A stretch of DNA of 15,959 nucleotides from an uncultured Porphyromonadaceae bacterium (GCA_947176285.1 CAMWQF010000033.1:1-15959); one strand, 5' to 3'. Shown: positions 6,869 to 14,691, counted from the first letter of the stretch. Numbers and translations: made by a program. Notes: generated by a model from the letters alone, not told the origin.

Positions 6869-7426
6869 TTATTTCTTATTGCCAAAGAAGCGCTGGTATA
6901 AGCCATAGAAACCTTGACCGTGGCGAGCCTCGTCTTTTGCCATCTCATGCACTGTGTCGTGGATTGCATCGAGGTTTGCGGCTTTAGCATTCTTAGCAAT
7001 ACGCATCTTGTCTTCATTGGCGCCGGCCTCTGCGTGCATACGCTTTTCAAGATTGGTCTTAGTATCCCATACCATGTCGCCGAGAAGTTCAGCAAACTTA
7101 GCAGCATGTTCAGCCTCTTCGAAAGCATAACGCTTAAAAGCATCAGCGATTTCGGGATATCCTTCACGGTCAGCCTGACGAGACATAGCAAGATACATAC
7201 CAACTTCAGTACATTCACCCATGAAGTGATTATTGAGGTCCTTCTTCATTTCGTCGTCAACGTCTTTAGCAACGCCTACTACATGCTCAGTGACGAACTT
7301 GAGAAGTTCATTTTGATCGAGTTCTTTAAATTTTGACTGAGGAGCGCCACACTGCGGGCATTTTTCAGGTGCATTTTCGCCTTCTGCTACATAACCGCAG
7401 ATGGTGCAGATCCATTCTTTTGCCAT
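6869..7426 (-). CDS. rbr: Rubrerythrin with N-terminal rubredoxin domain (reverse rubrerythrin type)
   Basis: A cytosolic non-haem iron peroxidase that reduces hydrogen peroxide in anaerobes, taking electrons through its rubredoxin site. The rubredoxin-like domain comes first: Cys7-x2-Cys10 and Cys23-x2-Cys26 bind one iron. A four-helix ferritin-like domain follows (about 40-180), with the di-iron ligand motifs ExxH at Glu104-His107 (in FEEAEH) and Glu166-His169 (in KDEARH), plus Glu71 or Glu74 in helix one. In classical rubrerythrin the rubredoxin domain is C-terminal, so the order here is reversed, as in the clostridial oxygen-induced enzymes. The 185-residue length fits. It is probably transcribed alone: a promoter-like sequence lies upstream and a hairpin downstream. 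Confidence 0.93.
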   Translation of the reverse strand: MAKEWICTICGYVAEGENAPEKCPQCGAPQSKFKELDQNELLKFVTEHVVGVAKDVDDEMKKDLNNHFMGECTEVGMYLAMSRQADREGYPEIADAFKRYAFEEAEHAAKFAELLGDMVWDTKTNLEKRMHAEAGANEDKMRIAKNAKAANLDAIHDTVHEMAKDEARHGQGFYGLYQRFFGNKK

Positions 7427-7490
7427 GATTTTTAATATTTATTATTTTTTAGATTAAACATTTGTTATTTTCGCCCTGACATTGTTGGGC

Positions 7491-7520
7491 AAAAGTTAAA
7501 CAAAGAAATTGGGGAGAAAG
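7491..7520 (-). promoter_or_regulatory. Possible rubrerythrin promoter
   Basis: On the minus strand TAACTTTT (7498-7491) matches the -7 consensus except for the last base, and CTTT (7520-7517) lies 18 bases upstream. The match is imperfect, but the 118-base gap between the methyltransferase stop and rubrerythrin makes a separate promoter likely. No confident peroxide-regulator operator is visible. Confidence 0.3.
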
Positions 7521-7544
7521 TTTATGTTTAAGAAAAAAAAATTT

Positions 7545-8339
7545 TTAAGTTAACGCGTAGAATGCTACGGCTGATGCTGCAGCCACATTTAGCGAATCAA
7601 CGCCATGATGCATTGGAATTTTCACCACGTAGTCAGCATTATCTATGGTCTCGATCGGCAGCCCTTCCCCTTCGGTTCCCATTATTATAGCCAGTTTGGG
7701 TTCTTGCTTCAGAATTGGATCTGAGATATCTACAGAATTATGACGCAATGCCATAGCGACAGATTTGAACCCATATTTTTTCAACTCATCAATCCCTCCG
7801 GAAAGCCTTGTCCAAGGAATAAGGAATACAGAGCCCATAGAAACGCGAATAGACCTCCGGTTAAGAGGATCGCAAGCCGTAGGAGTAAGAAATACGGCAT
7901 CTATCCCCAATGCAGCCGCAGAGCGAAAAATCGAGCCAATATTGGTCGTATCACTGACATCATCAATCACCACTACCCTCCTTGAAGTTTGGCATAATTG
8001 TTCAATAGAGGGGAGTTGAGGCCTGCGCATTGCGCAAAGCACACCTCGTGTCAAAGTATATCCTGTGATATTTGCTAATTCTTCACGACTTCCCGTATAT
8101 ACAGGAATGTCCTTAATGCGAGCAATTATATCGGCAGCATCGCCGTATATATGCTTGCGCTCGCATAGAATAGCGACCGGAACCATACCTGCATCAAGAG
8201 CCACTCGAATCACTTTGGGGCTTTCTGCAATGAAAAGAGCCTCTTCCGGATGAAGAGAATTGCGGAGCTGAGCTTCAGTCAGCCCCGCAAAGATCTTTAT
8301 TCTTGGATCATCAACAGCACTTATTTCTATAGGTGTCAT
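7545..8339 (-). CDS. TrmH/SpoU family RNA 2'-O-ribose methyltransferase
   Basis: A SAM-dependent methyltransferase with the trefoil-knot SPOUT fold, expected to methylate a ribose 2'-OH in rRNA or tRNA. The N-terminal ~110 residues form the substrate-binding (L30e-like) region. The catalytic domain shows the three SpoU motifs: NIGSIFRS near 133-140 (with the catalytic Arg), GTEGEGLP near 221-228, and IPMHHGVDSLNVAAASAV near 241-258, which form the SAM-binding knot. About 264 residues, the family norm. The target nucleotide cannot be inferred. The start is set at the ATG whose A is the last base of the upstream ettA TGA (TGATG). A GTG one codon earlier (8342) would add one residue. The overlap implies translational coupling to ettA. 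Confidence 0.92.
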   Translation of the reverse strand: MTPIEISAVDDPRIKIFAGLTEAQLRNSLHPEEALFIAESPKVIRVALDAGMVPVAILCERKHIYGDAADIIARIKDIPVYTGSREELANITGYTLTRGVLCAMRRPQLPSIEQLCQTSRRVVVIDDVSDTTNIGSIFRSAAALGIDAVFLTPTACDPLNRRSIRVSMGSVFLIPWTRLSGGIDELKKYGFKSVAMALRHNSVDISDPILKQEPKLAIIMGTEGEGLPIETIDNADYVVKIPMHHGVDSLNVAAASAVAFYALT

Positions 8340-10027
8340 CACATGAGTTTCTTATAGCGGATGCGATGAGGAGTCTCTGCATCAATGCCATCTCTTTTCT
8401 TACGGAATTCCTCGTAGTCGGAATAACTTCCTTCAAAGAAAGTGATTTTGGAATCTCCTTCGAATGCAAGAATGTGAGTAGCGATTCGGTCAAGAAACCA
8501 TCGGTCGTGGCTTATCACTACGGCACAACCCGCAAAATTCTCCAGACCTTCTTCAAGTGCTCGAAGTGTATTGACGTCGATATCGTTGGTAGGTTCGTCA
8601 AGAAGAAGCACATTTCCTTCTTCTTTTAAAGCCATAGCAAGATGCAATCTATTGCGTTCACCACCGGAAAGCACACCTATCTTTTTTTCTTGGTCGGCGC
8701 CGGTGAAATTGAACTTAGAAAGGTAGGCACGTGCATTCATATCGCGACCACCCATACGGAACGATTCAACGCCTTGAGAAATCACCTCGTATACACTCTT
8801 CTCGGGGTCAAGATCTTTATGAGATTGGTCGACATAAGCAATTTTTACGGTCTCCCCTACCTCAAAATCACCACCATCTTGCTTCTCAAGCCCCATTATA
8901 AGGCGAAATAGTGTGGTCTTACCGGCACCGTTAGGACCAATAACTCCGACAATACCATTTGGTGGGAGCATAAAGTTGAGGTCGTCGAAAAGATTCTTCT
9001 CGCCAAAAGCCTTTGCCACATGATTTGCCAGAATCACCTTATTTCCAAGACGCGGACCATTGGGGATAAAAATCTCGAGTTTTTCCTCACGTTGCTTCTG
9101 ATCTTCATTTAGCAGCCTGTCATAGCTTGCGAGACGAGCCTTTCCCTTTGCCTGACGAGCTTTTGGAGCCATTCTGACCCATTCAAGTTCGCGTTCGAGA
9201 GTCTTACGGCGTTTGCTTGCCTGCTTTTCTTCCTGAGCCATTCGCTTAGTCTTCTGATCAAGCCAAGAAGAATAATTTCCTTTCCAGGGTATGCCTTCAC
9301 CACGGTCGAGTTCGAGAATCCAGCCTGCCACATGGTCGAGGAAGTAACGGTCGTGTGTAACAGCGATTACCGTGCCGGGATATTGCTGGAGATGCTGTTC
9401 AAGCCAATCGATAGACTCGGCATCAAGGTGGTTGGTAGGTTCGTCAAGAAGCAGCACATCGGGTTGCTGAAGCAATAGGCGGCAAAGAGCCACGCGTCGA
9501 CGTTCGCCACCGGAGAGTTGACTTACCGGTTGGTCGTCCGGAGGACAACGCAGGGCATCCATTGCGCGCTCAAGTTTATTGTCGATGTTCCAAGCATCTG
9601 CAGCATCAAGTTTATCCTGAAGTTGAGCCTGACGCTCCATAAGCTTATCCATTTTTTCAGGATCGTCAAGCACCTCAGGATCGCAAAAGGCATTATTGAC
9701 CTCTTCGTATTCAGCAAGCAGATCCATTATTGGCTTTACACCTTCTTCCACCACTTGGCGCACGGTCTTTTCCGGATCCAATTTAGGATCCTGCTCAAGA
9801 TATCCAACAGAATAACCGGGAGAGAACACCACTTCTCCCTGAAAATTCTTGTCAATGCCGGCGATAATCTTCATAAGTGTAGACTTACCACTGCCATTAA
9901 GACCGATGATGCCAATTTTAGCACCATAGAAGAATGATAAGTAGATATTTTTAAGAATCTGTCTTTGTGGCGGGATGACTTTAGAGACCCCAACCATTGA
10001 GAATATTATTTTTTTGTCGTCAGCCAT
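8339..10027 (-). CDS. ettA: Energy-dependent translational throttle protein EttA (ABC-F family ATPase)
   Basis: A soluble ABC-F protein that binds the ribosomal E site and gates the first elongation step according to ATP/ADP level (known for E. coli EttA). Two ATPase domains are complete. The first has Walker A GLNGSGKS 42-49, signature LSGGE 171-175, Walker B LLLDEP 192-197 and switch His225. The second has GPNGAGKT 364-371, LSGGE 453-457, LLLDEP 474-479 and switch His508. Between them a basic, helical interdomain segment (about 255-310, with KQASKRRKTLEREL) is the linker that contacts tRNA. Its 562 residues and N-terminal IFSMVGVSKV..PQRQILKNIYLSFF place it in the EttA group rather than Uup or resistance ABC-F. 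It lies 66 bases downstream of def and overlaps the methyltransferase gene. Confidence 0.95.
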   Translation of the reverse strand: MADDKKIIFSMVGVSKVIPPQRQILKNIYLSFFYGAKIGIIGLNGSGKSTLMKIIAGIDKNFQGEVVFSPGYSVGYLEQDPKLDPEKTVRQVVEEGVKPIMDLLAEYEEVNNAFCDPEVLDDPEKMDKLMERQAQLQDKLDAADAWNIDNKLERAMDALRCPPDDQPVSQLSGGERRRVALCRLLLQQPDVLLLDEPTNHLDAESIDWLEQHLQQYPGTVIAVTHDRYFLDHVAGWILELDRGEGIPWKGNYSSWLDQKTKRMAQEEKQASKRRKTLERELEWVRMAPKARQAKGKARLASYDRLLNEDQKQREEKLEIFIPNGPRLGNKVILANHVAKAFGEKNLFDDLNFMLPPNGIVGVIGPNGAGKTTLFRLIMGLEKQDGGDFEVGETVKIAYVDQSHKDLDPEKSVYEVISQGVESFRMGGRDMNARAYLSKFNFTGADQEKKIGVLSGGERNRLHLAMALKEEGNVLLLDEPTNDIDVNTLRALEEGLENFAGCAVVISHDRWFLDRIATHILAFEGDSKITFFEGSYSDYEEFRKKRDGIDAETPHRIRYKKLM

Positions 10028-10034
10028 AGTTTTG

Positions 10035-10070
10035 TTAATTCATAATGCACAATTTATAATGCATAATTAT
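10035..10070. repeat. AT-rich intergenic repeat between def and ettA
   Basis: Two copies of ATAATGCAyAATT (10042-10054 and 10056-10068, period 14, one mismatch) lie within an almost wholly A/T gap. A related string, TTAATTCACTATGCATAAT (1925-1943), occurs in the pgm-yicC gap. From memory, such ATAATGCATAATT-like spacers are common between genes in Bacteroidales. Function unknown; no clear promoter was found in this gap. Confidence 0.6.
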
Positions 10071-10093
10071 CTTTTATTTTAACTTTCAAAATC

Positions 10094-10654
10094 CTATTTG
10101 GAGGCGGATTTAGTGCGATAGTCGCAGCGCACTTTCCCCTTAACAATATTGTTGAGTTTTGACTTGATGAGTTGCTTGCGGATAGGTGCGATGTGGTCTG
10201 TATAGACTTCTCCTTCAAGGTGATCACATTCGTGCTGTATGATTCTGCTGAGGAAACCCGTAAATTCCTTTTCATGCTCTACAAAATTCTCATCAAGCCA
10301 GTTAAGACGAATATGTTCAATGCGTTTGACATTCTCAGACAGTCCAGGAATGGAAAGGCAACCTTCCGAACGACTGACCGGCTCCATGTCTTCTATTACA
10401 TCGAGTTCCGGATTGATGAGTACCATCTTTGAGTCTTTGCATTCCGGGAAATCTTCAGCGACGGCACTGCCATCAAGCACAACAAGGCGAATTGAACGCC
10501 CGATTTGAGGGGCTGCCAAACCCACACCTTCAGAATTATACATTGTCTCCCACATGTCTGCAATTAGTTTCTGCAGATCCGGATATTCGGGAGTGATTTC
10601 TTCGGCCTCAGCCCTAAGCACCGGGTGACCGTATAAATAGATTGGAAGTAGCAT
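10094..10654 (-). CDS. def: Peptide deformylase
   Basis: It removes the formyl group from the N-terminal methionine of new proteins at the ribosome exit, a metal-dependent (Fe2+) hydrolase. The three family motifs are intact: GVGLAAPQIG at 43-52, EGCLSIPG at 97-104 (Cys99 is a metal ligand), and HECDHLEG at 141-148 (His141 and His145 bind metal, Glu142 is the catalytic base). 186 residues, with a basic C-terminal tail (about 160-186). The N-terminus MLLPIYLYGHPVLR is typical. In Bacteroidales def often sits near ruvX (from memory); here rubrerythrin, the methyltransferase and ettA lie between them. It starts 35 bases after the AraC stop, with no obvious promoter of its own. Confidence 0.96.
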   Translation of the reverse strand: MLLPIYLYGHPVLRAEAEEITPEYPDLQKLIADMWETMYNSEGVGLAAPQIGRSIRLVVLDGSAVAEDFPECKDSKMVLINPELDVIEDMEPVSRSEGCLSIPGLSENVKRIEHIRLNWLDENFVEHEKEFTGFLSRIIQHECDHLEGEVYTDHIAPIRKQLIKSKLNNIVKGKVRCDYRTKSASK

Positions 10655-10689
10655 ATTATTTTATTTGTCAGTTTTCAGTTATAAATAAT

Positions 10690-11562
10690 TCAAGAATTTC
10701 GATACATTTTTGGTGAGAGACCTACATTCTTCTTGAAATATTTTCCAAAGAAGGATTGCGTAGGGAAATTAAGGTTATCGCTGATTTGCTGAATTGTAAG
10801 ATTGGTAGATTTCAATAGAATCTTAGACTCAAGAATAAGGAATCTTTCAATCCAGGAAGCAGCGGAATAACCGGTCTGTGCTTTTACCGTACGCGATAGA
10901 TGTTTGGGCGTCACACCAAGTTCCTCAGCATAATATTCAAGAAAACGCTCTGTGCGGAACTTGTCTTTAACAAGTTTTATGAAGCGGTCGCTCAATCTGG
11001 CTGCGCTATCCTGAGAAGCATTCAGAATATCATAGCAACGATAAGCATACCGATAATAGAATGCGATAATAGAATGCTGAAGTGCCTTCAGAATTTGAGG
11101 ATTTCCGGTGTCTGATGATACCAGATGAAGAGAATTATATAGACTTTCGAATTTAGGAAGAATATCTTCCGGAATCTTTGTGACAGGTCTGCGAGACATA
11201 GCCGCAAGATTCTGCATATCATTTATGTGAAGAAAAATATCTTCCACAAAAAACTTCGACATCACAATAAACGAAGCTGAAAAATCGGGAGAGATGCTTA
11301 GGAGCTGAAGAGTCTCGCCATTTCGGATATTGACAATTGCAGGGGCATCAAAATCATAGACAATAAGATTATTATTAAATTTAAAGTGCCCTTTCCTGAC
11401 GAAAATAGAAATACTTGCAGTAAGTTTCACCGGTTCGGTAAATTCAGGGAGCATAGCCGCCGTGATATTATCGAAAATCCAGAAATCCCTACCGAGAATC
11501 TCATCGACATTCATCGGCAGATTTACATAACCATAATCAAGTTTGCTATTGTTATCTTTCAT
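10690..11562 (-). CDS. AraC family transcriptional regulator
   Basis: A DNA-binding regulator of 290 residues. The first ~180 residues form a cupin-like sensing domain with many beta-type segments (IVYDFDAPAIVNIRNGETLQLLSISPDF near 67-94) but no recognisable ligand site. The C-terminal ~90 residues carry the two helix-turn-helix units of AraC/XylS: the first about 205-226 (YYAEELGVTPKHLSRTVK), the second about 255-277 (LTIQQISDNLNFPTQSFFGKYFKK), ending GLSPKMYR. It starts four bases after the stop of the DMT exporter, so the two are almost certainly one operon. It may control the exporter's expression; the effector is unknown. No signal peptide. Confidence 0.93.
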   Translation of the reverse strand: MKDNNSKLDYGYVNLPMNVDEILGRDFWIFDNITAAMLPEFTEPVKLTASISIFVRKGHFKFNNNLIVYDFDAPAIVNIRNGETLQLLSISPDFSASFIVMSKFFVEDIFLHINDMQNLAAMSRRPVTKIPEDILPKFESLYNSLHLVSSDTGNPQILKALQHSIIAFYYRYAYRCYDILNASQDSAARLSDRFIKLVKDKFRTERFLEYYAEELGVTPKHLSRTVKAQTGYSAASWIERFLILESKILLKSTNLTIQQISDNLNFPTQSFFGKYFKKNVGLSPKMYRNS

Positions 11563-11566
11563 CGAT

Positions 11567-12496
11567 TCATTCTTTTTTCATTTTGTCGGCAATCACGAGA
11601 CCCAATAACACGAGAATACAGCCCAAATATCCAAACGGATAGATAGTTTCACCAAGGAGGAGACAGCCTACAAACATTGTCACCGGAGGTTGGAAATAAA
11701 GATAATTGTTTGTAGCAAGAGGGCCAATAATCTTCATAGATTCATTCCAAAGGAGATATGCCATTGAAGAACACATTACAGCGAGGAAAAGGAGATTGAG
11801 GAAGTAGACGGGGTGAGAGAAATTAAATAATACCTGAAGATGAAAAGGCTCTTTTTGAATGAAAAGAAGCGGAAGAGAAGTAATCAGTCCATAGAAAAAG
11901 AGTTTTCTTGTAAGGAAAAGAGTATTGTAGATAGGTATCAATCTCTTGATAGCAATTGAGTATACAGCCCATGAAAGAGCACATGAAATCGCGAGGATAT
12001 CTCCGATGGGATGAATCTCCATGCCGAGTCCCATGGCAATTGGCCCGCTCATTATGACGAGCGCGACACCTATGAAAGCAACTATGGAGCCAATAATCTC
12101 ACCACGTCTCATCTTTGTCTTATAGATGACTGCGAGAAGGATGGCTGTAAATAAGGGTGATATGGATGAAAGCAGAGAAACATTGCCGGTAGTGGTGTAG
12201 ATAAGGGCATAGTTTTCCATAAGGAAATAAAGAGTACCGGAGCATATACCGCAAAGAGCCATCTGGAATTCATCAGTCCAAGATTTAGACTTGATTTCTT
12301 TGAAAGTGATGCAAAGCATCATAAGATAGGCAAGAGTAAAACGGTATACGTATACCTCAACAGGAGTCATGCCCGCGCCTTCCATCAATACTTTGGATGC
12401 TATGAAACTGCAGCCCCAACATATGACCGTAATCAGGGCACCGAGGTGTCCTGTGATTTTATTATTTTTCCAACTGTTCTTCTTTTCAAGAATCAT
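11567..12496 (-). CDS. DMT superfamily transporter (EamA family exporter)
   Basis: An inner-membrane protein with about ten hydrophobic helices arranged as two EamA repeats, split near the middle by a hydrophilic loop (KRLIPIYNTLFLTRK). Conserved features include the first helix GHLGALITVICWGCSFIASK and, in the second repeat, a typical NYLYFQPPVTMFVGCLLLGE followed by YLGCILVLLGLVIADK. Relatives export amino acids or other metabolites; the substrate here is unknown. The start is set at 12496 (MILEKKNSWKNN, about 309 residues). An earlier in-frame ATG at 12541 would lie only a few bases from the predicted transcription start and would add 15 residues not expected before helix one. It is the first gene of a two-gene operon with the AraC regulator. 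Confidence 0.88.
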   Translation of the reverse strand: MILEKKNSWKNNKITGHLGALITVICWGCSFIASKVLMEGAGMTPVEVYVYRFTLAYLMMLCITFKEIKSKSWTDEFQMALCGICSGTLYFLMENYALIYTTTGNVSLLSSISPLFTAILLAVIYKTKMRRGEIIGSIVAFIGVALVIMSGPIAMGLGMEIHPIGDILAISCALSWAVYSIAIKRLIPIYNTLFLTRKLFFYGLITSLPLLFIQKEPFHLQVLFNFSHPVYFLNLLFLAVMCSSMAYLLWNESMKIIGPLATNNYLYFQPPVTMFVGCLLLGETIYPFGYLGCILVLLGLVIADKMKKE

Positions 12497-12549
12497 ATCA
12501 GATGCAGGGTTTGTGCCAGAAAAAACAAGGATCGGCACCATTCAGGGTA

Positions 12550-12580
12550 CAAATTTAATGAAAAATTGGGGATATTGAAA
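12550..12580 (-). promoter_or_regulatory. Promoter of the DMT exporter-AraC operon
   Basis: On the minus strand TAAATTTG (12557-12550) matches the -7 consensus, with TTTC (12580-12577) 19 bases upstream as a near -33 element. The predicted RNA start near 12544-12547 gives a ~50-base leader to the ATG at 12496, and almost none to the ATG at 12541. This supports the downstream start. Confidence 0.5.
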
Positions 12581-12621
12581 ATTATTTTGGATTTTGAATG
12601 ATGAATTTGAATTATTCTGAT

Positions 12622-12629
12622 TAAATTTG
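12622..12629 (+). promoter_or_regulatory. Possible -7 element for the YbaK/PrdX-type gene
   Basis: TAAATTTG matches TAnnTTTG exactly. No TTTG lies at the usual 19-20 base distance: those at 12593-12596 and 12606-12609 are 25 and 12 bases away. The predicted RNA would begin close to 12635, where the in-frame open stretch upstream of the gene also begins (after TGA at 12634). Confidence 0.35.
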
Positions 12630-12726
12630 CAATTGAATATTAATTATTAAAAACTTAAAAATTGGATTTTATACAAGTGAGATAAAGAGGGGGGCACCGA
12701 CAGAATTCAAGACAGAAACTCAGAAG

Positions 12727-13209
12727 ATGATTTATCAGGAGCTTGAGAATGGCGGAATAGAATATACCAGAATAGAAAGCGATCCGGGGATTTCCATGGA
12801 CGATTGCCTGAATATTGATAGAGCTTTCGGCATTGACACAGTGAAGACAATCCTTCTCACCAACAGGCAGAAAAATAAGTTTTGGCTATATGTGACCCAT
12901 GCTCGGAAAGCATTTATCACTAAGGAATTCGGAGCATCACTGCAGATACCAAGAGTATCATTCGCAGAAGAAGAACTAATGATGAAAATACTCGGGACGG
13001 CTCATGGAGCAGCAACCCCATTCGGGCTTCTGAAAGAAGAAGCAAGAGACGTGATATTCGTAATGGACCGAGATGTCGCCTCAAGAGAGAAAATAGTCAT
13101 CACTGACGGAGATCCGTGCGGATTCATCGCTATAAAAATCACAGACCTTTTCAAATTGATCGACAGGAAACCCATACTGATAGAGAATCCTGCATCAATT
13201 AATGAATGA
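12727..13209 (+). CDS. YbaK/prolyl-tRNA synthetase-associated domain protein (PrdX-like, probable trans-editing deacylase)
   Basis: A single-domain protein of the YbaK/EbsC/ProX fold. Relatives hydrolyse mischarged tRNAs such as Ala-tRNA(Pro) or Cys-tRNA(Pro) free in the cytosol. The conserved lysine is probably Lys40 in TVKTILLTNR, and GTAHGAATPFGLL (90-102) corresponds to the G-x-x-TPFGL motif of PrdX. QIPRVSFAEEELMMKILG (73-90) is typical of this branch. The ATG at 12727 is the only standard start. However, the frame is open back to 12637, and the residues just upstream (APTEFKTETQK) look like the expected beginning of the domain, so the true N-terminus may use a non-standard codon such as ATA at 12682, or may be damaged. 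Which tRNA is edited cannot be read from sequence. Confidence 0.85.
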   Translation: MIYQELENGGIEYTRIESDPGISMDDCLNIDRAFGIDTVKTILLTNRQKNKFWLYVTHARKAFITKEFGASLQIPRVSFAEEELMMKILGTAHGAATPFGLLKEEARDVIFVMDRDVASREKIVITDGDPCGFIAIKITDLFKLIDRKPILIENPASINE

Positions 13210-13260
13210 TTATAAATTTTGAAGAAAGAAGAATGAAATTCCATCAAAACTACATTAATA

Positions 13261-13292
13261 TTTGATTTTGTAAAAGAAAATTAGTAATTTTG
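13261..13292 (+). promoter_or_regulatory. Promoter of the lysC-lysA operon
   Basis: TTTG (13261-13264), exactly 20 bases, then TAATTTTG (13285-13292) is a full match to the Bacteroidetes promoter. The predicted leader is only about 30 bases, too short for a lysine riboswitch or a leader-peptide attenuator, so control probably rests on feedback inhibition of the kinase. Confidence 0.7.
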
Positions 13293-13329
13293 TAGCCGAA
13301 AAGCAAAAAACGCAGGTAAAACGGAATAA

Positions 13330-14640
13330 ATGAAGGTAAAAAAATTTGGCGGGACTTCTGTTGGAAGTGCCGAAAGAATCAGAAATGTCGGGAAACTCAT
13401 TTCCGGCTGTAAAAAAGATATCGTAGTGCTCTCGGCTATGAGCGGCACCACCAATTCGCTGCTTGAAATATCATCAGCAATAAAAAATGATGATAAAAGG
13501 CTGGCTGCCCAACTTATTAGCAATCTTAGGGAAAAATATGCCGATACCATTGACTCCCTTTTCAATTCTGAGGTTTATAAGAGTAAAGCAACCGAAGCTA
13601 TCGATGAAATCTTCAGCGCACTTAAAAAGCTTTCAGAACAGCCGTTCAGCACAAATTTGGAGAAAGAAATCGTGGCTAAAGGAGAAATGATGTCAACACA
13701 ACTGATGAATCTTCATTTGCATGAAGAAGGATTCAACTCAGTGTTGATTCCTGCCCTTGACTTTATGAAAATTGACCGTCATGGTGAGCCTATTGAAGAT
13801 TATATCAAAGAGGAAGCTTCCAAAGCCATTGCATCCCATCCGGATGCTGACCTTTTCATAACTCAAGGATTCATTTGCCGCAACCAAGATGGAGAGATCG
13901 ACAACCTGCAGCGTGGCGGAAGCGACTACACAGCTTCAATTTTAGGGGCTCTGTTGGGAGCTGAAGAGATCGAGATTTGGACTGATATCGATGGTATGCA
14001 CAACAACGACCCGCGATTCGTTGAGGATACTCGCCCGGTGCACAACCTGCATTTCGAGGAAGCTGCAGAACTTGCTTACTTCGGAGCAAAAATACTCCAC
14101 CCCACATGCATACTGCCCGCTCGGGAACACAATGTGCCGGTGCGTCTGCTCAACACCATGGATCCGGCTGCTGAAGGGACTCTTATAGAAAATAATCTTG
14201 ATCGCAACTCAATCAAAGCAGTGGCAGCCAAAGACAATATCACAGCAATCAAGATAAAGTCGGGAAGGATGCTGTTGGCTTATGGTTTCTTGAAAAAGGT
14301 GTTTGAAATCTTTGAAAAATATGAGACCTCAATTGATATGATCACAACTTCTGAAGTTGGGGTCTCCTTAACTATAGATAATGAAAAGAATCTTCCACAG
14401 ATAGAGGAGGAACTAAGCAAACTTGGTGCAGTCACTATAGATCGCGACATGGTGATCATCTGCGTGGTCGGCGACCTTGAATGGACCAATAAGGGATTTG
14501 AGGCAGCTGCTCTGGAGGCTCTCAGGAATGTGCCTGTGCGTATGATATCTTATGGAGGAAGCAACTACAACATATCATTTCTTATCAAAAAAGAAGACAA
14601 GACTAAGGCCTTGAGGCTGCTGTCATACCACTTGTTTTAG
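13330..14640 (+). CDS. lysC: Aspartate kinase, monofunctional lysine-sensitive type
   Basis: It phosphorylates aspartate, the first step of the aspartate pathway to diaminopimelate, lysine, threonine and methionine. The kinase domain opens with KFGGTSVGSAERI (5-17), has a KGEMMS segment near 117-122, and the substrate/ATP region RGGSDYTASILGALLGAEEIEIWTD near 195-219. Two ACT domains follow, about 305-365 and 375-436. The segment GFLKKVFEIFEKYETSIDMITTSEV (319-343) closely resembles the lysine-binding ACT of E. coli LysC, including the ITTSEV string, so lysine inhibition is likely (inferred). Its 436 residues exclude a fusion to homoserine dehydrogenase, which many Bacteroidetes carry elsewhere (ThrA type). 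It is followed 51 bases later by lysA, consistent with dedication to lysine and cell-wall synthesis. Confidence 0.96.
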   Translation: MKVKKFGGTSVGSAERIRNVGKLISGCKKDIVVLSAMSGTTNSLLEISSAIKNDDKRLAAQLISNLREKYADTIDSLFNSEVYKSKATEAIDEIFSALKKLSEQPFSTNLEKEIVAKGEMMSTQLMNLHLHEEGFNSVLIPALDFMKIDRHGEPIEDYIKEEASKAIASHPDADLFITQGFICRNQDGEIDNLQRGGSDYTASILGALLGAEEIEIWTDIDGMHNNDPRFVEDTRPVHNLHFEEAAELAYFGAKILHPTCILPAREHNVPVRLLNTMDPAAEGTLIENNLDRNSIKAVAAKDNITAIKIKSGRMLLAYGFLKKVFEIFEKYETSIDMITTSEVGVSLTIDNEKNLPQIEEELSKLGAVTIDRDMVIICVVGDLEWTNKGFEAAALEALRNVPVRMISYGGSNYNISFLIKKEDKTKALRLLSYHLF

Positions 14641-14691
14641 TTGCGTCATTCCGACAAAATATACAATTAAGAATCAAACACTGAAAAAAGA

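Noticed and set aside
6914..7336. 140-codon open frame antisense to rubrerythrin
   Set aside because: Covers the iron-binding domain on the other strand; composition is that of a complementary shadow.
7473..7490. GCCC...GGGC inverted repeat upstream of rubrerythrin as a possible peroxide-regulator site
   Set aside because: Only four paired bases with a mismatched interior; it does not match any operator I can name.
9518..9937. 139-codon open frame antisense to ettA
   Set aside because: Shadow of the strongly conserved ABC-F gene; no domain, promoter or family resemblance.
13210..13329. Search for a lysine riboswitch before lysC
   Set aside because: The gap is 120 bases with a consensus promoter ending at 13292, leaving about 30 transcribed bases, and no conserved L-box strings are visible.
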